This document shows, one piece after another, positions 56,301-64,000 of a stretch of DNA of 64,000 bases; the stretch's first letter is position 1, and each line of letters opens with the position of its first letter. The DNA is taken from NCBI GenBank assembly GCA_945643635.1, contig CALZFC010000087.1, positions 1,505,001 through 1,569,000 of the forward strand, read 5' to 3'. The notes beneath the pieces are model-generated. The model had not been told where the DNA came from, made no database searches, and was given only the letters and a program-made list of their open reading frames with translations. The position numbers were made by a program, and so were the translations under genes. This stretch comes from Allodiplogaster sudhausi (lineage: Eukaryota > Nematoda > Chromadorea > Rhabditida > Diplogasteridae).

Positions 56301-58759
56301 TCCGGTAAGGCCCAAAATCAGGGACCGTACGTGCAATAAACGCACACATTTAACCCTGACTCCGCCACTCTTTCTCTCTCCTTCTATCCATTCCTTTCTC
56401 CCTTTCCATTTCTCTCTCTCCTTGTGTCCATTCCTCTCTCTTTCTCTCTCTCTCTGTGTCCATTCCTCTCTCTCTCTCGCTCTCTCTCCTTGTGTCCATT
56501 CCTCTCTCTTTCTCTCTCTCTCTCTATGTCCATTCCTCTCTCTCTCTCGCTCTCTCCTTGTGTCCATTCCTCTCTCTCTCTCTGTGTCCATTCCTCTCTC
56601 TCTCTCTCTCGCTCTCTCTCTCTCCTTGTGTCCATTTCTCTCTCTTTCTCTCTCTATGTCCATTCCTCTCTCTCTCTCGCGCTCTCTCTCTCTCCTTGTG
56701 TCCATTCCTCTCTCTTTCTCTCTCTCTCTGTGTCCATTCCTCTCTCTCTCTCGCTCTCTCTCTCTCTCTTTGTGTCCATTCCTCTCCCTCCCACCTCAAA
56801 CTTCTTGTTGAGAGAGACGACAGCATTGCAAATGCCACAGCGCGCGTGTTGTTTGTCCACCAGACTGACCTGTTCAATTGAACTTGGTAAAAATGAACAC
56901 CGTAGACAGAGAATCTCTAACCTTGACTTTCCTGCCCATTTTCTCTATCATTTTCTTCTTGAGCGCGATATCCAACTGGGCGAGTGTCATGGACTGCGGA
57001 TTCACACGAATCTAAGAGCATAGAGGGGAGCATTAAGAAACAACAGCAACATTCCAAATGCCTTTCCTCAATTAGCCTAGTCCTTATCGCACAACAACAA
57101 CCATCAAGGCTGCAAAACTGTTCATAAACATAATGACCTACTCAAAAAAAAAATAATGCGCTCTTATATTTTGGCTTGTTAACAACATATTGACGACATA
57201 ACTTCTGAATTAAGTGAAGCATTCATGGAGGACAGCTTACCTGGCTAACTTTGCGAAGAACCCGTGTACTCCTCGAGACAGTGCTGGAGGAGTACATTCT
57301 GCTCCCGTGGTGGGTGCCCGGGGAGACTCCGTCAGAGAATCCGCCGAGATTACGAAAGCCATTCTCCATGAGTTTCTTCTCGTGCACCAGCTTAGCCTTC
57401 AGCCATTGATCGTAGGGAATCTCCTCCAGGTCCATGTTCCCTTCACCGAACACCTGCATACATATTCCTTCCAATATAGTTGGCATCAATCATTCATGTA
57501 TAAATCATAACACAGCAAAATAAAGACAAACATCAGGGTGATGAGTAGGGAGATGCTCAGTGAGGAGGAGGTCGTACGGGACGATCTCCCCGCAGAGGCC
57601 GCAGCAGATGTGTTTGTTGTCGAGGAAGTTGAACTCGACAGTGCGGAGGTCCCCGCCGGAAGTTGCGGGATGAGCGCCGATGGAAGAGACAGCCGCCCCC
57701 GTCTCGTCCAGCATCTGCATCACCTCGCCATCCACGTACATCTCTCCTACAGTTTCATCTTAGATTACCGACAAACTCACCCTTTCCAAATTTACAATAA
57801 ATCCAGCAACTGTTCAGTCTACAGAACAATGGTTGTTTGTTTGTTGTTGTTATCGGAAAACTGACCAGCAACATCCCCTGCGAGGAGATATTGTTGTGTT
57901 CCTCCTGGAGACTGAACACGGATCAGATCGCCTTCGTCGTATTCCATCTATAAAAAGATACTTCCGAAATAGCCGAAAAGCTTCAAGTGTCCACGCACCA
58001 TCTGTGCTTCCCTTGCGATGTTTTCGTGCACAAGAAGTTCTTCTGGATTCGGTCCTTCTTCCGGTTCCAGAAGGGGCGGGGCATCATCGTCTTCCTCGTC
58101 GATGTCTTCCAGCGCACGCAGATGGGCTGACGGCTAAACATTCTATGCTCTTCAGAAGAAGATCTTCCACAGCTTCTCTTTCAGTACCTGCGTTTCTTCA
58201 TCTTTTAACTGGACATCTTGGAAGCTGACATGCCGTTGTCTGCTCGACGGTCCTAAGCAATTTTGATAAGTCCAATTAATAAAACAGGCAAAAACAACAA
58301 CAACACCTGGTTGGTCTTCTTCAGTATACGGCGCCTCCTCAAAGGTGCCCTCATACCTGCACAAATGCATAGTTTCAACCACGTAATAGGAAGCCAAAAA
58401 TAATATATATATGAAAAAACACACACACACAAACCAACGAACAGACCCATAACAGTACAAACGATATACAAATGCCTTCAAATTAGATTATAACCAAAAA
58501 GTAAAAAAATAATAATAAAAACGAACGATTCGTGGAATGTCCGCTGTGGCACTCGATAGCGTTGTTGATGGAGAGGAGACTGCTGCACCTCCTGAAGGTC
58601 TTCTTCCTCTTCTTCTCTCGCATGTTCACTTCGGCTGACATCAGCTTCAGACTTCTCATGTTGAACTGAAATAAGCAATTCCGAATTATTAGAATCGAGA
58701 AAATGGTATCGAAATTAGCGCCATCCCACAATCCAACCACCTCGTTTGCCGGTAGGCAT
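53341..58759 (-). CDS. Multi-zinc-finger (C2H2-type) protein, 20 exons, unrecognised
   Basis: Exons (minus): 58741-58759, 58527-58665, 58307-58356, 58188-58252, 57999-58133, 57866-57947, 57532-57746, 57241-57453, 56922-57011, 56795-56869, 56007-56120, 55773-55925, 55589-55717, 55336-55523, 54745-54916, 54437-54640, 54113-54277, 53852-53989, 53534-53776, 53341-53505. All phases agree: 917 residues. The N-terminal part is acidic (EEEEEDLQEVQQ; EDIDEEDDDAPPLLEPEEG). Spaced fingers follow: CCGLCGEIVPYDLLLTEHLP with THH; CGICNAVVSLNKKFEVIHLV with RHFNAWH, split by an intron; CIWCGMFMDRNALAMHFHEV with H; CKLCHADILAAVISAGAIKH with FRMHH; and CLICNMTYALHKP with HLKTKH. The C-terminus is very acidic. 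Probably nuclear and DNA- or chromatin-binding (inference from fingers and charge). The finger spacing is irregular and I cannot name the family. Confidence 0.82.
54300..54430. repeat. GAGT/GAGA microsatellite in a zinc-finger-gene intron
   Basis: Interrupted GAGAGTGAGTGAGAGTGAGA repeats filling most of intron 16. Confidence 0.9.
54921..55354. repeat. 62 bp minisatellite, seven copies, spanning an exon-intron boundary
   Basis: Copies start at 54921, 54983, 55045, 55107, 55169, 55231 and 55293, nearly identical (the second differs by GGGGATT for GGGCATT). In the transcript each unit contains CATAATGCCCTATCTCAG followed by GTCTTTCC. That is the last 19 bases of exon 14 plus the splice donor of the zinc-finger gene. 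The array makes up nearly all of intron 14 (54917-55335). Confidence 0.95.
56390..56790. repeat. Compound CT minisatellite with TGTCCATTCCTC core
   Basis: About thirteen copies of a 25-40 bp unit, each with a TCCATTCC or TCCATTTC core separated by CTCTCTCGCTCTCT or CTCTTTCTCT. It lies in intron 10 of the zinc-finger gene, next to the exon encoding the second finger. Confidence 0.85.
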
Positions 58760-59677
58760 ACTGTCACAAGAAAATTTCGCTCTCTCCAATCAGATCTTCT
58801 CCTGAAATGGCAAGCATTTTAAATAACTTCATTTTCGCGGTATGTGTGAGGTCTTACTCGGAAAAGAAATCGCATCAAGACACGCGCTCGATTGCTACCC
58901 AGCAAGCCCTTCCCTCATTCAGGCAAACGATGCACGTTTAAACACGAAACCTCTTTCTCGAAAGAGCAAAACTTGTTCTAGAAGATTAAAAAAGTGCGTT
59001 CATTTTTATAATGCTTCTCCTCTCGTATATACTCTAGGAATTACGTCCCTGAGCATTTATGTTAATCACAACGCCTGGGACATGAACCAGGGCCTAATGG
59101 GCCCCAGACAGATAGAGAATCCAACATGCTACGCAGGCATTTCTGGGGCATACAAACAATGAGTTTCTCAGCACAAAGTTGCCAACGGAAGGCCCAAAAA
59201 TATTTCGAATGCGGTTGGTTACAGTGTTTTCTTGCTGCAGCGGATTTGATACAGCACACTAGGAATAAGCGTAGTTAAAAGGTTTTCATCAGGTATAAAG
59301 AAATCAGGAATTAGATGTTGCTGATTCCTAAAGAGACTGTGATCATACGATGACAAGGACTGTTAGCAGAATTCACCGACATCTTACAATTCGACTACAC
59401 TAATTTAAGATTTGAGAGATAATTATGTGTATTTAAACCACGAAGTGCTGGAGAAAATAATTAATGAAAAATATTTGATTGAAAAAGGTAACAAAATGGT
59501 GCCACTATTTTCTTTTTAACTGCATTGTTAATAAGTTTCTTCCATGGTGATTTCTTTTGCCAAAAAGTATAATTTTTCACCATGTGTTACTCGTTTCGAA
59601 TTTGAATAAATAGTGGCGTTGAATATCTGACTAACAACTGTGGTGACCTCGTTAATTTCAGTTGAGTGTTCTCCGGG
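58760..59677. promoter_or_regulatory. Divergent promoter region, zinc-finger gene and NCBP2
   Basis: About 0.9 kb between two divergent starts. TTAATTTCAG ends 17 bases before the NCBP2 ATG and GTGACAG ends one base before the zinc-finger-gene ATG; both look like 3' splice sites serving leaders. No ORF is supported. Confidence 0.5.
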
Positions 59678-60802
59678 ATGTTCGACACTCGCGCTAGGGA
59701 CAAAGCGCGAGAGCTGTCTGCGTATCGTGATCAGAGATATCAGGTTGGTAGTTCTTTATTACTTTACTTTATTTACGTCGCACACAATAGTGAGACGTGG
59801 TTGTGAAATTTAGCAATGGAAATAAATATCTATATGTCTTTTGGAATGTAGCCCTATTTATTCAAATACATCCCTCTTATAGGGTAGTCTCCGGGATCAA
59901 GAGGTTCAGCTCCGGAATTCGGTGACACTGTACGTGGGGAATCTGTCGTATTACACCCGAGAGGAACAAGTGTACGAGTTGTTTGGCCGGGCTGGGGATG
60001 TGCGCCGTGTCATCATGGGGCTCGATCGGTTCCGCAAGACGCCATGCGGCTTCTGCTTTGTTGAGTAAGTCGATGGAACTGAATGTTTTAACCCATTCTG
60101 GTTTTCGAATGAAAGTCTTGGGGTGAGATGTTGTGTGCATTGTGAGGTGTATATTCTGTTCAGATATTACACCCGTGAAGATGCAGAAAACGCGATGAGA
60201 TGCGTGAACGGAACACGACTCGATGACAGGGTTATCCGGACAGATTGGGATGCAGGCTTCATCGAGGGACGACAATTCGGACGCGGCAAGCACGGCGGAC
60301 AGGTCTGCTTTTACTTTTTACTGCGTCTAGAACTGATTATTTGACAAGATTGCGGAGTCATCCATTACAAATTACATGTCTTACGTTTATTAATTTGTAA
60401 AGTTTTTTTTAAGTCTTTGTTTACTTCGTCCTCCGTAATTCTGATGGACAGAAGAGGCTAGAAATTAACTGGTTTTACATCTGTTCGCTTTTATTTCTCT
60501 GTAAAGAGTTAGAATTGGAAACAGATATGTATTAGGTGCTTGCAGATTCCAAGAATTAATCAGTAGTGCTGGTAGATTCAGTCCTTATAACTAAACGAAT
60601 TTTCTTAAACGCGGTTGAATTCATACCTTTGGAAAAGTGCTGCTTATCACATAATGTTTTTTAGGTCCGGGATGAATATCGCAAGGATTACGACCCTTGC
60701 AGAGGTGGATGGAACAAGATGATTTCTGGAAGAAGTTAGTCCTTCGGCTCTCCGTCATTTGTTCCTAGTGTTAAACTGTTGCACTTTTCAGACGATAGCT
60801 GA
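59678..60802 (+). CDS. NCBP2: Nuclear cap-binding protein subunit 2 (CBP20)
   Basis: Binds the 7-methylguanosine cap of nuclear RNA together with NCBP1. Exons 59678-59743, 59883-60064, 60164-60302, 60665-60734 and 60792-60802 give 155 residues (human 156). The RRM covers about residues 38-116, with RNP2 [11 protein letters not shown] and RNP1 CGFCFVEYY; cap-stacking tyrosines and the C-terminal [20 protein letters not shown] and [18 protein letters not shown] are all present. The final coding exon is only 11 bases. The N-terminus is somewhat diverged, as usual outside the RRM. Confidence 0.97.
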
Positions 60803-61065
60803 GATCTCAGAGGCGATTTACGGTTTTCTTTTATCTCAATTCTATGATATTTTGTTCGTGAGATGTATTGTACAAAATTGTCCTGCAGTTTAAATTATGG
60901 CGATAAATACTTGGCTCTATTCTATTTGATACAAACGAATCTCAATCCGTTGGGTCTACGGTATGGAGGGAGCTACTTTCGAATACTCAGGAATGGGGTC
61001 AACATTTGGAATTGCGTGGGATGAGAGTTTTAAGATAGCCCTGAAAACATATGTTTATATTATTT

Positions 61066-61074
61066 ATGTATATA

Positions 61075-61136
<62 letters not shown>
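61066..61136. repeat. TA dinucleotide microsatellite
   Basis: About 70 bp of TATATA with two TACATA interruptions, about 260 bp past the NCBP2 stop. Confidence 0.95.
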
Positions 61137-61137
<1 letters not shown>

Positions 61138-61721
61138 TATTTATAGCGCTGTCTGCACTAGTCTAGTATTTGAAATCAAATGTAAGTTAAAGGGACATTC
61201 ATCTCTAAAGCATTTACTTAGCCTGTATAAGTGAATAGTGGGAGGTAATGAACTGGAGAACGGATTGGCCTGTCACCTAACATGGCAGCGTAATCGATTG
61301 CATTTGTTGTGTGTGAACTTGCAACAGTGCCTGCTCACTCTTTCCCTCTTCTCGTGCAATCACTGCCTCGCTCAGTCGATCCCACCGCTCTTGCATTGCG
61401 CATCAGTCGTTGCAGTACACAGCGTTGGTTTTTCAAATTGGTCTTTAAATGGAATTCGCATGAAAGTTGTTTGGAAGAATCATCGTAGATAACCGAGCGT
61501 TCCCTTTTTGTCTTAAAATGCTCATAAGCTATGGTGGTATCTTTTTATATTTACCTCTTTCAAATGCAAATTTTCGAGAGATGTGTATATTTTTTCACGT
61601 TTAAATTTAAATTTTCTGACTTTTGTAGTAGTACTTATTCTCATTAGTTATCCTCGCTTCATTCTGCGCTCTTTCTCTTTTTCCTTCTTCTCACTCACTC
61701 ACTATCCTCGCCTTATTTGAG

Positions 61722-61924
61722 TCAAGCTCGTTCCGCAACTCGGATGTTATCGTCTTTCCTTTTTATGTTCTCATGACCCACAGCAGTCAGCTCTCTCATA
61801 TATACATCTACTTTTGAAGTCTTATCGTCCGATTTCCTGTCTGATCGGTCTACTTTTCGCGTCCTCTCTCTCTCTTTTATTGACCGTCTCTTCTGCCTAG
61901 TTGTCTGCACTCCCACTTCTTTTG

Positions 61925-61966
<42 letters not shown>

Positions 61967-62164
61967 GACTGTCTGAATGTGAATGAATCATATTGTTTGG
62001 GTGTGTGGGCAATTTCGGCGCGCCAAGAGATCTCGAGTGAAAGTATGAGATTGTTGTTCGTATCCCTGCTCGCATGACTTCTTTCTTCTCTACAACTTTC
62101 CCTGTATTATATTCCTCTAATCTCTCACACCTGAAGCGTCCTCTATTGACCTTTTTTCTGACTT

Positions 62165-62210
<46 letters not shown>

Positions 62211-63291
62211 TCGCTGTATGTCTCTCTCTATGTAAATTTTTCTCTCTCTTTCTTTCTTTTTTGTTCTCTCTCCTTTGCACCTTTCTCTTCAAGCTTGCTT
62301 ATGGCTGTAAGGAGCAGAAACTTTTTTTCCTCAGCTCGTACGCTGTTATGAGCACTATTAAAGAACTATGTTGACTTTCCTCCTTTTGGATGTTTATACT
62401 ATACTGATCGTAGTTTTTATTTTTTTTTCTCGCCAAATGGTTTCTTTCTGATTCTGATTGCGCTTTTTTTAATCCAACGATTTTTGACATATGCTTGAGA
62501 GATTAGATATTCCGATCTGTACATTTTTCATGATGCGCTCTTTGCTTTGCATGGCTTGTATGTATTCGAGTGCCTCTTGACCAGCTCCTCCATTCTTCTT
62601 CTCTCTGCTAGTATTTCATTCGCCACTTCTCTTCATTTCTGTCAATCTTCTTCTATTTCTTTGCTGAACGCGCCTTCTCTCCAGCTCAATTTGATCTCTG
62701 TTATCATTCCTTTTTTGCTCTACTCACTTTGTAGATAGAAGAGAGAGAGAGTGAGATCAAAGAGAGAGAGAGAGAGAGTGACCGTAGAGGAGAGAGCGAG
62801 ATCAAAGAGAGAGAGAGAGAGAGACCGATCTCTCTGCCAAGTGAGGTCTCATCTGTTGTTAGAGAATGCGGTGAAGAAGGTTGAGGGGGCTGGAGGGGAG
62901 AAGGCGAAACAGATGCCAGCTGTCTCTGCTGTGCTGCTCTCTGCTTTCCCCTTTTCCGTTCTCCCTCCCCTTTCTCTCCCCTCTGGCTGTCTGCCCTGTA
63001 TTCCACCGCATCTCTCTCTTTCTCTCTCTCTCTCTCTCACTCTCTCATCATCCCAATCCACTCACGGATCCCCTCGAAAGCAGCCTCTCCCATCACCTCT
63101 GCTCGCTGTCTTCCCCTCGCCACCCTTGTGGAGGAATGAACTCCACTTGGTGGCAGCCGCAGATCTCCGCTTACCTCTCTTTCCCTTTTTCTTTCGTTGC
63201 CTCTCACCATTACAATATGTCGTCAACTCCTCATGTTCTTCTCTGTTACTTCCTTCCTACCTCTTTCTGTCTCTCATTCTCTCCATGGCAC

Positions 63292-63322
<31 letters not shown>

Positions 63323-63467
63323 TTTCTCTCTCTCTCTCACTCACTCACTCTCTCCTCTGCTCTGACTCGTGCTGTCTTGTCTTGGCTGCTTCTTCATCAT
63401 CTGTCATGAACTCAATTTCCTTGGTGGTTGCATCTGGCACCATAATTATGTCTCGTATTGCCTGCAG
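61722..63467 (-). CDS. Possible unrecognised minus-strand gene (weak)
   Basis: The best piece is about 63375-63466: after CTGCAG an open frame reads IIMVPDATTKEIEFMTDDEE then AAKTRQHE, ending at a GTCAGA donor. It is acidic, non-repetitive and protein-like. Further minus-strand pieces are about 62530-62625 (EILAERRRMEELVKRHSNTY) and 61722-61925 (KTSKVDVYMRELTAVGHENI, with a TAG stop). Links between them cross GA/CT tracts and were not resolved; the gene may begin beyond the window. No family recognised. Confidence 0.28.
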
Positions 63468-63915
63468 TCTTTTCCTCTTTCAACGGGGTCGAGAGCCCTT
63501 TGGGTGGATCCATTAAGTGCCCCTCATAGTTGCATTCTCCATTCCCCATCCACTTGCCTTGCTTAAGTGCTTGCCCCGTTCTGCCTCCCCCCTTAGCTGG
63601 GCTTTCTATGGATTACCATCATCTTCTGGCTTTACTGTGACTAATGTTCTTGTTTTGGTTTATGAAGCCTCCCTCACTCGAATGTGTTCTTATATATATA
63701 CACATCTTTATTCCCCATCAGCTTTCTATTAATCTCCCTCTCATCTTTAGCCTACATCTCCGGAGCATTATCCGTTTCTATTTAACGCGTTAATATATCG
63801 GCAGCGTCAGAGGCTTTCTTTTTCATTAAGGCCGACCTTTTTCTAATGGGCGGTATGGCTGACTCGAGAGGGAAAAAAACGGAACAAGAAGGAAAGAGAG
63901 TGAGAGGGATAGAAT

Positions 63916-63947
<32 letters not shown>

Positions 63948-64000
63948 AAGAAGGATAGAGAGAGAGAGTAAGGGAGAGATAAAGGATGGAAGCGAGAGGA

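Larger units (their letters stand above)
60803..64000. other. 3' flank of NCBP2; no recognised gene
   Basis: Contains a TA microsatellite at 61066-61132, CT tracts at 61928-61960, 62170-62205, 63010-63045 and 63295-63350, and GA tracts at 62740-62825 and 63915-64000. A weak minus-strand coding candidate is listed separately. Confidence 0.5.

Noticed and set aside
59877..60293. 138-residue open frame antisense to NCBP2
   Set aside because: Mirror of the NCBP2 RRM exons; no independent evidence.

Overview
This is a 64 kb stretch of a nuclear animal genome. The genes are split by many GT-AG introns (with some GC-AG introns), there are no bacterial operon signals, and GA/CT microsatellites occur every one to two kilobases. 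Dynamin, COQ4, the RBM24/38-like protein and a GM2-activator-like protein all read as invertebrate proteins. The COQ4 C-terminus and the dynamin proline-rich tail resemble nematode versions as I remember them, so a nematode is my best guess (inference, not proven). Several genes carry a splice acceptor 0 to 20 bases upstream of the start codon, as expected if messages receive a spliced leader.

Left part (1-13.6 kb), compact: a 23-exon importin-7/8 gene on the minus strand (183-8475) holds a complete eEF2 kinase gene, also minus strand, inside its first intron. Across a short shared promoter region lie a SOSS-B/NABP-type OB-fold gene and an RPP38-like L7Ae-fold gene, both plus. Next come COQ4 and DNLZ, both minus and only about 50 bp apart. 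COQ4 and the RPP38-like gene are tail to tail with 33 bp between stop codons. The DNLZ intron carries a clean 522 bp MITE with long terminal inverted repeats and an 8 bp target duplication.

Middle (13.6-41.8 kb), sparse: about 9 kb of microsatellite-rich DNA leads into an RBM24/RBM38/SUP-12-like RNA-binding protein gene (22.97-26.64 kb, plus). Then come a 15-exon SLC17-type transporter (28.4-32.6 kb, minus), a stretch with only weak unrecognised coding islands, and the 3' part of an RMDN-family TPR gene (38.9-39.9 kb, plus).

Right part (41.8-64 kb): a complete 21-exon dynamin (plus), a five-exon secreted ML-domain/GM2-activator-like gene (minus), a 20-exon 917-residue multi-zinc-finger gene that I do not recognise (minus), and nuclear cap-binding protein NCBP2 (plus). 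The last 3 kb has no identified gene but shows short exon-like open stretches on the minus strand.

The genes are mostly housekeeping (nuclear import, translation control, genome stability, RNA processing, ubiquinone synthesis, mitochondrial chaperone support, membrane fission, mRNA cap binding) and do not form one pathway. The most unusual points are structural: the nested kinase, a minisatellite that copies a splice donor about seven times, frequent GAG splice acceptors, and the MITE. I saw no CRISPR, rRNA, convincing tRNA or viral gene. Exon limits were derived by hand from reading frame and splice signals; most gene models close in frame, which supports them.
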